Source of the DNA: Prolixibacteraceae bacterium
Lineage (GTDB): Bacteria; Bacteroidota; Bacteroidia; Bacteroidales; Prolixibacteraceae
DNA length: 64,000 bases
Direction of reading: 5' to 3'
Assembly (NCBI GenBank): GCA_003506435.1
Contig: DOAQ01000019.1
Span: 209,388 to 273,387 of the forward strand
The notes below the pieces were generated by a model. It saw only the letters and a program-made list of their open reading frames with translations, made no database searches and was not told the DNA's origin. The position numbers were made by a program, and so were the translations under genes. The number at the start of each line of letters is the position of its first letter. The first letter of the stretch is position 1. Below are positions 33,315 through 44,500 of this stretch, in pieces.

Positions 33315-34955
33315 TTATTTTTCTATTCTGAACCAGTCGATGTCGGCATTTCCGGCATCGTTAATTACCCCGTCCCGCAGAGCAAAGAAACCGATTTTCG
33401 CGCCAATCCAACGCCCGGGAACCGCACGAAAAGCTTCTCCTGCTTCCGTAAATTTCTTCCCATCCATACTGAAGCTGAAACTGCAAAGGGCCCCGCTCTT
33501 TATTTTTATCCGGAAATAAACGGTATTTGCCGGAAATTCCTTCTGAAAAAGTTCCTTTTCAACACTGCCCGTTCTGGCATTATCGCATTTTACAACCCGA
33601 AGAATAAGTTTTCCATCGAGCCTTTTCAGCGAGACGAACTGATAGCTGTCGCCCATCACCACAAAACCAATTTCCTCTCCATCGAACCGATGATTGAAAG
33701 TCAGTTTTGCCGTCGCGGTAAATTCCTCTGCCGGAAATTTCTGAAGCAGTAAATTCGGGACGGTCCACAAATTCACGAAATTATCGGTTTTCGGGATGCA
33801 ATTCAAACGATAGAAACCCATATTCCCGGTTGAGAAACCCCACATAAGTTGCGGATTGGCATGCCATTGCCATTGCAAACTCAATTGAGGAGTGTCAAAC
33901 TCATCGTTTTCAGGTGGAGTGATCACCGTTGATTTCGTGCCTGCGTCTGATTTTTTATAATCTGAAACCGGTTCACCAATTCCATTGCCGTCGTAATCAA
34001 CTCCGATTACAGGCCAGTCGTTTTCCCATTTCACCGGTTGCAGATGCACAATTCGTCCATAAGCTCCCTTATCCTGAAAATGGATAAACCAGTCTCCACC
34101 GGTCGAAGTATCAACCCATGCTCCCTGATGCGGACCATTGATTGTAGTGGAACCTTGTTCCAAAACTATTTTCTCTTCGTATGGACCAAACACATTCTTC
34201 GAACGCAATACCAGTTGCCAACCGGTCGAAACACCGCCCGCAGGTGCAAAAATGTAATAACAGCCGTTTCGCTTGTAAAATTTTGGGCCTTCCACTGTCG
34301 GATGGTTTTTGTGTCCATCGAACACCATCACCGGATCGCCCAAAAGTTCAGTGCCATCAGCCTTCATTCGGCTGACCAGCAAAATACTTTTCACCCCGGC
34401 ACGGCTTCCGGCAAGCGCAAAAACAAGATAGGCATTCCCGTCATCGTCCCAAAGCGGCGATGGATCAATCAGGCCTTTTCCTTCTTTTACCAAAAGAGGT
34501 TCCGACCACGGACCTTTTGCACCGGTAGCTTTTGTGAGGTATATTCCAAAATCAGGATCAGGGTAATAAATATAAAATTCGCCCTTATGGTGGCGGATGC
34601 AGGGAGCCCACACACCATTGCCGTGCTGCGGTTTGTCGAACACGTCAAACGGAGGTTGCTTCGGCAACGCATACGAAATCAATTCCCAATTGACCAAATC
34701 TGTTGAATGCAGGATTGGCAAACCAGGTACGCAGTTGAACGAAGAGGCTGTCATATAAAAATCGTCGCCAACCCGAATCGCATCCGGATCGGAGTAATCG
34801 GCATGTAAAATCGGATTTTTATAGGTTCCGTCGCCATTATCGGCCACCCAAACCTTTGAAACGGTTGAATTTTCAGTTTTTATCCGCTGTGCTGAACCAG
34901 AACCAAACACAAAGGATAATACAACGATCAACGACAGATTTACATTCAGTTTCAT
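33315..34955 (-). CDS. Glycoside hydrolase family 43 (arabinosidase/xylosidase type) with C-terminal beta-sandwich
   Basis: 546 residues with a signal peptide. The five-bladed propeller shows ILHADYSDPDAIRVGDDFYM (about 50-69) with the base Asp, LIDPSPLWDDDGNAYLVFA (about 161) and TVEGPKFYKRNGCYYIFAPA (about 215-234) with the acid Glu. The last 200 residues form a concanavalin-like sandwich (LQWQWHANPQ onward), as in GH43 beta-xylosidases and alpha-arabinofuranosidases. In this locus it most likely trims arabinose or xylose from pectin side chains. Substrate is not provable by reading. It lies 17 nt upstream of GH28. An inverted repeat precedes it. Confidence 0.9.
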   Translation of the reverse strand: MKLNVNLSLIVVLSFVFGSGSAQRIKTENSTVSKVWVADNGDGTYKNPILHADYSDPDAIRVGDDFYMTASSFNCVPGLPILHSTDLVNWELISYALPKQPPFDVFDKPQHGNGVWAPCIRHHKGEFYIYYPDPDFGIYLTKATGAKGPWSEPLLVKEGKGLIDPSPLWDDDGNAYLVFALAGSRAGVKSILLVSRMKADGTELLGDPVMVFDGHKNHPTVEGPKFYKRNGCYYIFAPAGGVSTGWQLVLRSKNVFGPYEEKIVLEQGSTTINGPHQGAWVDTSTGGDWFIHFQDKGAYGRIVHLQPVKWENDWPVIGVDYDGNGIGEPVSDYKKSDAGTKSTVITPPENDEFDTPQLSLQWQWHANPQLMWGFSTGNMGFYRLNCIPKTDNFVNLWTVPNLLLQKFPAEEFTATAKLTFNHRFDGEEIGFVVMGDSYQFVSLKRLDGKLILRVVKCDNARTGSVEKELFQKEFPANTVYFRIKIKSGALCSFSFSMDGKKFTEAGEAFRAVPGRWIGAKIGFFALRDGVINDAGNADIDWFRIEK

Positions 34956-35026
34956 GTGTTCATTTTTTCAAAGTTGATCGAAAAATTTTCGTATTAACTT
35001 TTGTTTTTCAATTAAGTAACCAACGC

Positions 35027-35089
35027 ATGGAATAGCCATAAATCATCATTCTCGGTTTGTATGAGCTTTGGCTCTTATGGCTATTTCAT
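35027..35089. repeat. Dispersed inverted repeat, ATGGAATAGCCATAA family, copy 2
   Basis: ATGGAATAGCCATAA (35027-35041) and TTATGGCTATTTCAT (35075-35089) are inverted copies with one mismatch and a 33-nt centre, between the CE8 and GH43 genes. The arms match those at 8714-8776. Confidence 0.6.
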
Positions 35090-35100
35090 ATTCAATCTCT

Positions 35101-36087
35101 TTATTTCGACGGTTCTTTAAATGGTTTTCCGGGAATCCACCCTTCGAAGATATTTTCCAATGTGTATTTTTCCCGTTCTTCATCCGTTAGTTGTTTTGAC
35201 CACGACACCCGGCTTTCGGGATTTGCACCCGCTCCGGTGTTTTTATATTCGGCATAACAAACGGTTTGTTCTGCCTCTTTTTTATTCCAGTTGTGCCACC
35301 CTTCGGGTTTTATTACTTCGCCTAATTCGCATTCGATGAAGGCTGTTTTTGCATACGGGCGCCACGGTCGCCCCAAATAAACCGATTGAACAGGAGCGCT
35401 TCCATGAATTTTGCAGTTCAGAAAAATAAAACCAAACGCAGTTTCCGGCAGTGTAGAAGCGGCAGTGACATAACCGGGCGCTTTGCAAAAAATTTCACAA
35501 CTATCGAAAACGGCGGTCGACCAGCCAAAAATAAAATCGACAGTTCCTTCGATACGACAATTTTTATAATACTGGCGGCTTTTCTCGCCATGCGGATAAA
35601 GGGTATCCTGAAAGCCCAGAAAACGGCAATTATTGAAATAAATAGGATCGCCATCCACACGAACTGCAACGGCCTGCCCCACTGGTCCCGCTGAATTCTC
35701 GAAAGTAATATTTTCGGCTGTAAAATCGTTGCCAAAAATAAAAAAACCAGATGAACCTGTTGTTCCCATTTCTTCGCCGAAGATATTCTTTTTCGAAGCG
35801 TAGTCGTCGCAGGTAATGATGGTTTTCTCAACGCTTTCACCAATCAGGGTAACCATATTTTTCGAGGACGGAAGGATCAGTTTTTCTTTATAAACTCCGT
35901 TTTTCAGGAAAATGATCGTCGTATTTTTCCGGTAATCGGGAACCGCAATTATCGCATCATGAACCGTTGCAAAATCGCCGCAACCATCCGTCGCAACCAC
36001 AAAATCGCATTGAATATCCGACATTCCGGAAACTCCTTGAAAAGAAGCAGTCAACAGTACTATTATTGCAATTTTTAACCGTATCAT
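35101..36087 (-). CDS. Pectin methylesterase, CE8
   Basis: 328 residues with a signal peptide. All standard CE8 motifs are present: GVYKE (about 64), GQAVAVRV (about 144), GFQDTLY (about 164) with the catalytic Asp, GTVDFIFG (about 185) with the nucleophile Asp, and YLGRPWRP (about 248) with the Arg. It removes methyl esters from homogalacturonan so that pectate lyases and polygalacturonase can act. Encoded between GH43 and the T9SS-tagged PL1. Confidence 0.95.
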   Translation of the reverse strand: MIRLKIAIIVLLTASFQGVSGMSDIQCDFVVATDGCGDFATVHDAIIAVPDYRKNTTIIFLKNGVYKEKLILPSSKNMVTLIGESVEKTIITCDDYASKKNIFGEEMGTTGSSGFFIFGNDFTAENITFENSAGPVGQAVAVRVDGDPIYFNNCRFLGFQDTLYPHGEKSRQYYKNCRIEGTVDFIFGWSTAVFDSCEIFCKAPGYVTAASTLPETAFGFIFLNCKIHGSAPVQSVYLGRPWRPYAKTAFIECELGEVIKPEGWHNWNKKEAEQTVCYAEYKNTGAGANPESRVSWSKQLTDEEREKYTLENIFEGWIPGKPFKEPSK

Positions 36088-36126
36088 TTTTTCAATATTT
36101 TATTCTATAATATGATCAGGCCAAAC

Positions 36127-37818
36127 TTATTTTACAACTTTTGCTGAGAATACTTTATTTTGTTCATCCTGAATACGAACCAGATAAATTCCGTCGGGCA
36201 GCTCTCCCAACCGGATTTTCAACTGTTTGGAACCACCACCATGAATTGCTTTCATTACACTTCCGGTAAGCGAATAAATCTGCACATTTTCAATTGCATT
36301 TTCATGATGGATATTCAATTCGCCGGACGAATGGTTATAAAACAGCTCCGCCTGATTTTTGCTTTTCGTTAACCCGGAAGCAAAAGTTATAACCCCACCC
36401 TTATTTTGATTCTCAATAATACCGGAAACCAGACTATTAATATAAACTTCAACATTTGGATATTCGCCGTCAACTGTTTTTAGCTGTGCATCGGACGCAC
36501 TGTTTTTGTTCAAACCTTTTGCATCTTCCCAGGTATCGGGCATTCCGTCGGCATCGGTATCCAACGGGGCATCAGCCGATTTCAGTTCGGGCCAGCCGCC
36601 AACCGCACTTTGGGTATCAATAATTCCGTTCGAACTTCCGTTTCCACCAGTCATAAAAGTGGCAGTACCGGTACGTGTATCGTGTATTATCCGCCTGTCA
36701 ACCGTATCGCGTTTCAGGCTGGTGCCTGCATAAGCAAGTACATTTTCATACGCAACCGGCGCATCGTGTGTGGTAACGGTAGCAAACAAAAAAGCGGTTT
36801 CAGCCTTGATGTCGTTTTTTGTTACCCCGGCGGCATACGAACCAAACGATGAATGAAGCGAAACACCCTGCCAATTGTCGTTTGAAACAGCAGAACTTCC
36901 GGAGACATAATTTCCGGAGACATAAAATTTACCGTAAATACCGGCCTTTTGACTATTCGTACCATCGTCGGCATACGGTTGTAGTATTCTGAATTTTGAG
37001 GATGATGAAGTAGCCGGGCCCGCCTTATAATAATTATTCACCATATTGTAATTGCCTCCTTCGGCGCCATACGTTGTGTTGCTTCCCCAGTTATAAATTA
37101 CATTGTTACGAAAGTCGACCAACTCAGCAGCCGCATTATTGGAATAACGGCTACCGCAAAAACGAGGATTGCGGCTGTCGTGACCGGCCAGTAAATTATG
37201 ATGGAACGAAGCATTTTTGCCGCCCCAGATACCGCCATATCCATGTGCACCTTTGCCATGAACAGAATTCCGGAGACTTTCGGAAACAATACACCACTGC
37301 ATAGTGAAATTTTCATTGTCATAGAACGATGAACATTCATCGGTACTCCAACTTACAGAGCAATGGTCGATCAGAATATTTTTATGATTGCGCCCCCACA
37401 AAGCATCATTTTCTTGTTGTGTTTCGTCGCCCATGCGGAAACGAATAAAGCGAATAACTACATTATCGGCACTCACTTCAACCGGATAATCGCGAATGCA
37501 AATTCCATCTCCGGGAGCGGTTTGCCCTGCAATGGTAAGGTTTCCGTTGGTAATTTTCAGAGCCGATTTTAATTTGATGGTACCTGAAACTTTAAACAAA
37601 ACAATGCGTGCGCCAGTCAGGGCTACAGCATACCGCAATGAACCCGGGGAAGAATGGTCGTCCATCGTAGTTACATAAATAACCGCGCCTCCCCTGCCTC
37701 CTGTTGCATATTTCCCGAATCCTTCAGCTCCGGGAAATGCAGGCAAATTGACGGTTTGTCCGTAAACAAGAACAGTAGAAAAAAGGAATAAAGCAATATG
37801 TAGAAATCGTATAATCAC
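36127..37818 (-). CDS. Pectate lyase, PL1 family, with type IX secretion C-terminal domain
   Basis: About 563 residues from a GTG start at 37818, chosen because it begins a normal signal peptide (MIIRFLHIALFLFSTVLVYG); the open frame continues 46 codons into a repeat region. The PL1 beta-helix again starts FPGAEGFGKYATGGRGGAVI and contains ILIDHCSVSWSTDECSSFYD. A DTDADGMPDTWEDAKGLN calcium motif follows, then a C-terminal domain with NVQIYSLTGSVMKAI and LPDGIYLVRIQDE that is the typical T9SS type A sorting signal. The enzyme should be secreted or cell-surface attached, unlike the second PL1. A MITE-like repeat lies just upstream. Confidence 0.92.
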   Translation of the reverse strand: MIIRFLHIALFLFSTVLVYGQTVNLPAFPGAEGFGKYATGGRGGAVIYVTTMDDHSSPGSLRYAVALTGARIVLFKVSGTIKLKSALKITNGNLTIAGQTAPGDGICIRDYPVEVSADNVVIRFIRFRMGDETQQENDALWGRNHKNILIDHCSVSWSTDECSSFYDNENFTMQWCIVSESLRNSVHGKGAHGYGGIWGGKNASFHHNLLAGHDSRNPRFCGSRYSNNAAAELVDFRNNVIYNWGSNTTYGAEGGNYNMVNNYYKAGPATSSSSKFRILQPYADDGTNSQKAGIYGKFYVSGNYVSGSSAVSNDNWQGVSLHSSFGSYAAGVTKNDIKAETAFLFATVTTHDAPVAYENVLAYAGTSLKRDTVDRRIIHDTRTGTATFMTGGNGSSNGIIDTQSAVGGWPELKSADAPLDTDADGMPDTWEDAKGLNKNSASDAQLKTVDGEYPNVEVYINSLVSGIIENQNKGGVITFASGLTKSKNQAELFYNHSSGELNIHHENAIENVQIYSLTGSVMKAIHGGGSKQLKIRLGELPDGIYLVRIQDEQNKVFSAKVVK

Positions 37819-37915
37819 CCTCTGTTCGTTTGAAATAATTAAGCCCGTCAGATATTTTCTGAATAATTGAACGACTAAAAGGAAATATCTTTTAGCCGGA
37901 AGTAAAAAAAGAAAG

Positions 37916-38046
37916 GAGGCTGTCCTAAAAGTTCTAAAATCCGCAATTCGCGTCACCCTGAATTTATTTCAGGGTCTGATTATTAGAAAGATGAGGTCCC
38001 GAAACAAGTTCGGGATGACTCTATTCCAGACTTTTTGGACAGCCTC
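37916..38046. mobile_element. MITE-like element with 17-18 bp terminal inverted repeats
   Basis: GAGGCTGTCCTAAAAGT (37916-37932) is repeated inverted as ACTTTTTGGACAGCCTC (38030-38046), with one mismatch. The 131-bp element has no ORF. Inside are GTCACCCTGAATTTATTTCA and GAGGTCCCGAAACAAGTTCG, resembling dispersed extragenic repeats. It separates the SusCD-lipoprotein unit from the T9SS PL1 gene and may have inserted there. Confidence 0.6.
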
Positions 38047-38100
38047 TCTGTTCTTCAGTTCTAAGTTTTCAAAAAATCAGTATAAATTAAAATCGTCTAA

Positions 38101-39687
38101 TTACTGTCTCCAGCGAGGATCACCAATCGCATTGTCAATCAACGTTTGGTTGGTAATTTTAAAGTTACCTGACGCTGCATTTACAAAACCCGGATCCAAT
38201 AAAGTATGAGTGCCTGATATATCAAACTTGGCCCCACTGACAGTTGAACCTCCGGTAATAAAACCAGGCGCATTAAAATAATTGTTCTTCGAACATTCGG
38301 GCTGCGCAGAAGTTGATTGGTTTGTATAATATCCGGCAGTTCCGGCAATAATGCTGTTGGTAACAGTCAATGTGTTTGTTTTAAAACGAACATATAAAAT
38401 TCTCCTGGAAGTACTGTTTGATACTCCAAAAAGAGTACAATGATCAATCAGCACAGCGCTTACCTTACCCGGATAAGTACCAGAAGCATCGTCGAGCCGG
38501 ATAAAATCGCGGGCCGGGGCGCAATTATTAAATGTACTGTTTTTCAGGCTCAGGCTGGCAAGGTAACTGGTCCTGAAATCGATACAATCTGCTCCATCGG
38601 TTAAGACATTTGTCACGACGCTGTTATCCATTGAAATGCCGGCAACCGTTGCTGCAATGCTACTTGCAGAGAATAATGATTTGAGATAATCGTGAATGGT
38701 ACAACCATTTACTTTCAGACTTCCGTAATCAGTACCTGCTGTATTGTACTGGAATGCATGGTCGAGTTTTGTTTCGAGCGTTGTAGCTGGATCAATAAAA
38801 AGACCGTCCATTTCAACATCCCGTATTTCAAATGCCTGCACGCCGGTTTCAAGTACAAACTGAATATGTATTAACGGCTTGTTGTGCGGATACAATCCTT
38901 TTATTGAAATGGATTTATTCAGCGTAATCTTTCCGGTATAAGCCAGGTATTCGCCCGGGAACAGAACAAGTACAGCGCCGTCTGCTGCCGCTGCAACCAT
39001 TGCATTTAGATCATCTTCGGGATGCACAGCCGTTGCATCTCCAATATCAATCAGTGTTTTAAATGTTACCAGCCCTCTTTGCTTGGTTCCTTTCATCATC
39101 TTTACCGTGTATTCTGTTTCTCCGGTAAGCCCTGTAATTGTAGCCTGTCCTGCTGCTTTTTCCGGAACAGTAATAGTCCGTTCGGTATTTCCCGGGGTGA
39201 TGATAAAATGGGTAACATCGCTGGCGGCAGGCCATTTCAACGTAACGCTGGTTGCTTTAATATCATCGCCTGCCACTGCTGCAAATATATTTTCAGCTTC
39301 AGTACTGAAAATGCCGGTCACCCATTTGGAATCGCTGGCACCGCTGTTGCTAACTGCCTTAACACGTGCCGAGTATGTGGTTTCACCGTCCAGCAACATG
39401 CTGTAAGGCAATTCTTCAGGTTTTACATTTGCCGTTTTAACAATCGTATTGAACTGCAAATTGTCCTCGCTTAATTCGATCACGTAATAACTTGCATCAT
39501 CGCGAACAGTCAGGTTAAATTCGGCCGTTGTTTTATTCCTGATCTTTACTTCTATGCCAATCGGCGAGAAAGCTCTGTCAAATTCAAGTGACTCAACAAC
39601 CGGGTCAATTTTATCCTCACATGAAGCCATAAAGAACAAGGAAAACAGCCCGATAATAAATCCTATATTTTTTAATATTCTTTTCAT
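38101..39687 (-). CDS. Surface lipoprotein with DUF4957/DUF5123-type beta-helix (pectin PUL accessory)
   Basis: About 528 residues from ATG 39687 (the frame opens 10 codons earlier). The leader ends in LFFMASCEDKID, a lipobox followed by acidic residues, the usual surface-export signal. Two fibronectin type III-like repeats (about 25-215) lead into a pectate-lyase-like right-handed beta-helix (about 225-528) that matches DUF4957/DUF5123 proteins encoded directly after SusD in pectin loci. It probably binds pectic glycans at the cell surface; no lyase residues are obvious. It starts 13 nt after the SusD stop. Confidence 0.85.
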   Translation of the reverse strand: MKRILKNIGFIIGLFSLFFMASCEDKIDPVVESLEFDRAFSPIGIEVKIRNKTTAEFNLTVRDDASYYVIELSEDNLQFNTIVKTANVKPEELPYSMLLDGETTYSARVKAVSNSGASDSKWVTGIFSTEAENIFAAVAGDDIKATSVTLKWPAASDVTHFIITPGNTERTITVPEKAAGQATITGLTGETEYTVKMMKGTKQRGLVTFKTLIDIGDATAVHPEDDLNAMVAAAADGAVLVLFPGEYLAYTGKITLNKSISIKGLYPHNKPLIHIQFVLETGVQAFEIRDVEMDGLFIDPATTLETKLDHAFQYNTAGTDYGSLKVNGCTIHDYLKSLFSASSIAATVAGISMDNSVVTNVLTDGADCIDFRTSYLASLSLKNSTFNNCAPARDFIRLDDASGTYPGKVSAVLIDHCTLFGVSNSTSRRILYVRFKTNTLTVTNSIIAGTAGYYTNQSTSAQPECSKNNYFNAPGFITGGSTVSGAKFDISGTHTLLDPGFVNAASGNFKITNQTLIDNAIGDPRWRQ

Positions 39688-39700
39688 AAACATCAATTTA

Positions 39701-41488
39701 TTAGTATCCATAATCATTTACCAATTGTCCGTTGCTGGCATCCAGAAATACCTGCCAGATTGGCCAGAATTGCCATTGGTCAGGGTTCCGGGCATAAATG
39801 GCTTCAATTTTTGAATCGACCAGTTTCGATGGAGCTACAAATGATACGTTGTATTCGTATTCCGAAGATTTATCTGCTGTTTCGCCTCTGTTAAGTCCAT
39901 AAATTACAAGAGATTCTCCATTGGAAGCGTACTTGTAATAAAGTTTCTCAGGAACATCGGAATAGGCACCAGACCGATCTCTCAAAGCATACATTTTAGT
40001 CTTGGCTTCATCCAGTTTTGTTTTCAGCAAATTCCAGCGGATTAATGCCTCTTTCCGTACCATTTCACCGCAGAATTCGAATTTATGCTCTTCGACAATA
40101 GCTTTTAACATCGCATCTTTAGTCGTTAAAGCATTCACGTAAGCATCTACTTTGGCAGCCCACACGCCTGACGGGAAAGCCCGTTGACGAATCATTTTCA
40201 GATAGGGAGCAGCAGCAGATGGTCCCTGTAACTCATTTGCCGTTTCGGCGGCCATCATTATTACTTCGGCGTACCTCATGTACTGTTTATTGACACCATC
40301 ATCGTTGGTTGAAGTTACAATCCGGTTCATCCACTCATAGCGAAATTTGCCGAAACTCCATTTATTCAGGCTAAGCAACACCTGCTGGGAAATGCCATTC
40401 ACGGCTTTACCCCATTCGTAAGGAACCACTGTAACATCGCGCCGTGTATCTTTTACATCGTAATCGTAGAACAGATAAGGCACCGGACCGGCGCTTCCTC
40501 CGCGAGCCTGGCCGGTATACTGGTCAATGCTGTTATGCTTGATGGCAAAGGTGAACAACATACGTCCTCTTCCGTCGGAAAACGGGATTTCCCACAAACC
40601 TTCACCTCCGGCGGCAACATTATCCTGACAATTCTTTTTGAAAACCGTTTCGAAGGAAGTTTCAAGTTTACAAGTACCGCTGTTTATAATATCGAGGCAT
40701 TCCTGATAAGCAATGGGATACATTTTTGCCACCGTCAATTCCGGATCTGTACTCCTTCTGATCCCATCGGGATATTGGGAATATCCGCTGGCAACCATAC
40801 AAAGACGTGCACGCAGACCTTTTACAAAAGCTTTGTTTACCCGCTCGATAGAAGCAGTATTACTTGTTTCGTTTGGCCATGGAACCAAGGTTGATGCTTC
40901 TTCCAAATCGGCGATCAATTGCTTGTAAATTTCATCGCGATTGGTTTTTGGAAGATACATCGTTTCAGAATTTATCGGTTCGAACCGGGCCACAACATCG
41001 CCCCATGCCCGTAACAGATCAGCATAAATTACGGCTCTCAGAGTCAGGGATTCACCAAGCAAATAGCCTAATTCGGTTCCCGGTTCGGGATTACCATACG
41101 CCCTCAAACCCCGGATGCAAATATTTGCACGTTCAATTCCGGAATACATTTGTGCCCAGGCATTGTTTGTTGTATTCATATTGCTGTTGCTGGGCGTGGC
41201 AAAATACACGGCAAGGTCGGCACTCCCGTCACCTACTTTTTCCGAAGAATTGTACCACTCGATATCGGTATTCATTCCATACCATGGCAAAAACCGGCCG
41301 CGGTACGAGTTTGTTTCTCCAAATGGAATTTTAATGCCATCAACAGCACCTTTTGCCAGGTCGGGGGTTGAGAAGATAACCGATTCATCCAACGAAGACT
41401 TTGTAGGCGCTTCCAGGTAGTCACTGCACGACATCATTGCTCCTGCAATCACTATTCCGATTATGTATTTTATTTTTTTCATATTCAA
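39701..41488 (-). CDS. susD: SusD/RagB-like glycan-binding lipoprotein
   Basis: 595 residues with lipobox AGAMMSCSDYLE, so it is lipid-anchored at the outer surface. The all-helical TPR-like body carries the common SusD patterns WAQMYSGIERANICIRGLR (about 110-128) and LRAVIYADLLRAWGDV (about 151-166). The C-terminus ends IWQVFLDASNGQLVNDYGY. It caps the adjacent SusC barrel and captures pectic oligosaccharides. It lies 14 nt downstream of SusC. The ATG two codons in is an alternative start. Confidence 0.96.
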   Translation of the reverse strand: MNMKKIKYIIGIVIAGAMMSCSDYLEAPTKSSLDESVIFSTPDLAKGAVDGIKIPFGETNSYRGRFLPWYGMNTDIEWYNSSEKVGDGSADLAVYFATPSNSNMNTTNNAWAQMYSGIERANICIRGLRAYGNPEPGTELGYLLGESLTLRAVIYADLLRAWGDVVARFEPINSETMYLPKTNRDEIYKQLIADLEEASTLVPWPNETSNTASIERVNKAFVKGLRARLCMVASGYSQYPDGIRRSTDPELTVAKMYPIAYQECLDIINSGTCKLETSFETVFKKNCQDNVAAGGEGLWEIPFSDGRGRMLFTFAIKHNSIDQYTGQARGGSAGPVPYLFYDYDVKDTRRDVTVVPYEWGKAVNGISQQVLLSLNKWSFGKFRYEWMNRIVTSTNDDGVNKQYMRYAEVIMMAAETANELQGPSAAAPYLKMIRQRAFPSGVWAAKVDAYVNALTTKDAMLKAIVEEHKFEFCGEMVRKEALIRWNLLKTKLDEAKTKMYALRDRSGAYSDVPEKLYYKYASNGESLVIYGLNRGETADKSSEYEYNVSFVAPSKLVDSKIEAIYARNPDQWQFWPIWQVFLDASNGQLVNDYGY

Positions 41489-41502
41489 TAAGATAAATCA
41501 GG

Positions 41503-44500
41503 TTAAAAATTGAGGTTTAATCCAAAAACAATTTGTCTGCTCCTTGGATAGGCCGAATAATCAACTCCGGGAGTCAAAGCCGTTCTTCTACGGGTTGAAA
41601 CTTCAGGATCGAAGCCAGAATAATCGGTAAGCAGGAATACATTATACCCGGTTACATAAAACCGAAGATTCTGAATATTTACCTTCCTAGTTAATGTCGA
41701 TGGAACGGTGTATCCTAATGTTAATGTGCTCAAACGAAGGAACGAACCATCTTCAACAGCCCAGTCGCTAAATACGTACCTACTCATATAAGGTGACCAC
41801 ATGGTTGTATTGGCGTTCATACTTGCCAAAACAGAAGGGTCGTTCACCAAGTTCCCTGTTGCAGGATCGATGTTTGTCCATCGTTTTCCTTCTCCCATCA
41901 TTTCGATCAGATTCCGGTATTGGTACCGCGGAGTTAATGTGGTATATTCAATTTTATTGGCATTGTAAATATCATTTCCATAACTCCAGTTAAAAACAGC
42001 AGATAAGTCAAAACCATATACGCGTCCGTTGATTGTAAAACCGCCGGTATTTAATGGGTTGGCATCACCAATAATGGTACGGTCGTCAATCGTAATTTTG
42101 TTATCGTCTCCAACCATATTCTGAAGTTTTACCATACCCGGACGAAGTGTGCCAATTACACCAGAGGCATCGGCAACTCCCTCTTTCAGTATCCATTTTT
42201 CTTCGTCAGCGTCGTATCCTGTGAAGTCAGACACTTCATATCGGCCATCCGAACGATATCCATACATCTCACCTACCGAACCACCTTTGGCAATCCAAAA
42301 ATCGGTACCGATTTCTGTTGAAGCCCATCCTGTTTCAGCGCCAAAGTTTTCCATAACGCCCAAAGATTTGATTTCATTTTTATTGAAGCCAATGTTAAAA
42401 TTGAAATTCAAACCAAAGTCTTTTTTATCGATGGCCAGCCAGTTAATTGACAGCTCTATTCCTTTATTTTCTGTTTCACCCATATTCCGGTATTGTGTAT
42501 CATAACCAGTACCTGCTACCGGGAATTCAATCAGAAGATCTTCCGTGTTGTTCAAATAGGCTTCGAAGCTACCATTGACTTTGCTTTTGAAAAGCGAAAA
42601 ATCCAATCCAATATTTCGGGTATAAGTAGTTTCCCATTTTAAATCGGGATTGGCCATTGTTTTTGATGCTGACCAAAAGCTATCAAAACCGTTGATCCAG
42701 GCAGTAGTGTTCGACACAAAAGATTGGGTCATCTGTCCGGATGGAATAATATTATTTCCGGCAGTACCATAGCTCAAACGTAATTTCAAATCATCTAACC
42801 AAGATGAAGTTTTTTCCATGAAATTTTCTTCTGAAACCCGCCAGGCAACTGCTGCTGAAGGGAAATATCCCCAACGGTTGCCATCCGAAAACCTACTGGA
42901 ACCATCGGCACGGAAAGTCGCAGAAAGAAGGTATTTATTCTTATAATCGTAATTCAACCGACCAAAGAAAGATAACAGTTTATCATCGGGACTGTAATTA
43001 TTATCCGTAGAAAAAGGAATTCCTTGTGTCGTCAGTTTTTGTGCTTCATCAAAAGTAAACAAGGTTGGAAATCCGTGTATCGTAGCCGTAAGTTCCTGAA
43101 TGTTGGTTTCGATCATTTCGTGCCCCAACAACAACATGGCTTTATGATCTTCACTCAAAAAGTCTTTGAAATCATAACTCAGGGTATTTGTATTTCTGAA
43201 TCGTTCCTCTTTCCTGTCCCGTAAAATAACAGCAGGTTGGCCCTGATTTTCAGAAGCAGGAGCATTGTCAACATAGTAGGTTGTTACACCGTAAAAACGA
43301 TTGTCATTGTAATTGTAGTTATCTAAACCGACTTCTGTCTTGAATTTGAGGTTATCTATAATTTCCCATGAAAAACTACCAGCCATGTTATAATTTTTCC
43401 GTTCCTGTGCACGGTCATTATCCTCATTTGCTATTATCGGGTTGATTAAATAGCTGGCAATTTCTTCATCGGTGTCATCAGTGGTTAATCCATTTAAGGG
43501 TATTGGTGTATAAGTCACGCTGTGTTTTAACCTTGAATCTGCTGATGACTTTTCGTTTTGCTCATTGGCGCCACCACCATTAATTTTTGTATTGGAATAC
43601 CGCATTGAAAATGCAAGTTCAACTTTATCGTTGGGCTTATTATTAAGTTTCAGGGACACATTATCACGTTTGTAATCCGATCCGACCATAATTGCCCGTT
43701 CATCGACATGAGCATAATTTACTGAATACATCAGTTTTTTAGTTCCACCGCGAATACTCAGGTCGTGATTGAAAACTTCCCCGGTACGACCATATACCTG
43801 TTCCTGCCAGTTGTTGCCTGATTGCCCGACAAACATATCGATATCCTGATAGGGACCAAAATATTTTTCGTAGGAATTGAGGTCATCCATATCATTATCT
43901 AAAACAGCAAATTCGTATTGCCATTTCACATAGTCTTCCGGATCAAGAACATCGAGTTTTTTTGCTATTCTTTTATACCCAATATATGCGTTGTAACTTA
44001 CAGAAAGCTTTCCTTCCTGACCACTTTTGGTTGTTACGATGATAACCCCGTTTGCACCTCGCGAACCATAAATGGCCGTAGACGACGCATCTTTCAGTAC
44101 ATCAATCGACTGAATATCGGAAGTTGCGATATCGGAGATGCTGTTGACCGGGAATCCGTCAACGATAAACAACGGAGAGTTGTCCTGTGTGATGGAACCG
44201 CCACCACGTACCCGGATACGCATTTCAGCATCCGGAGAACCTTCGGTCGATAAAACCTGCACACCCGCCAGTTTACCGGTAATTGCTTCGGCAGCGTTTG
44301 CCACAGGAATTGCATGTAAGTCGTCTCCCTTTACAGAGGCTACCGAGCCGGTAATATCTCTCTTTTTCACCGTTCCATAACCAATGGCAACTACTTCTTC
44401 CAGTTGCTGCGTGTCTATTTTCAACGATACACTCAATTGATTTTTCCCATTCAGCGGGATTTCCTGTGTTTCATAACCGATAAACGAAAATGTTATGGTT

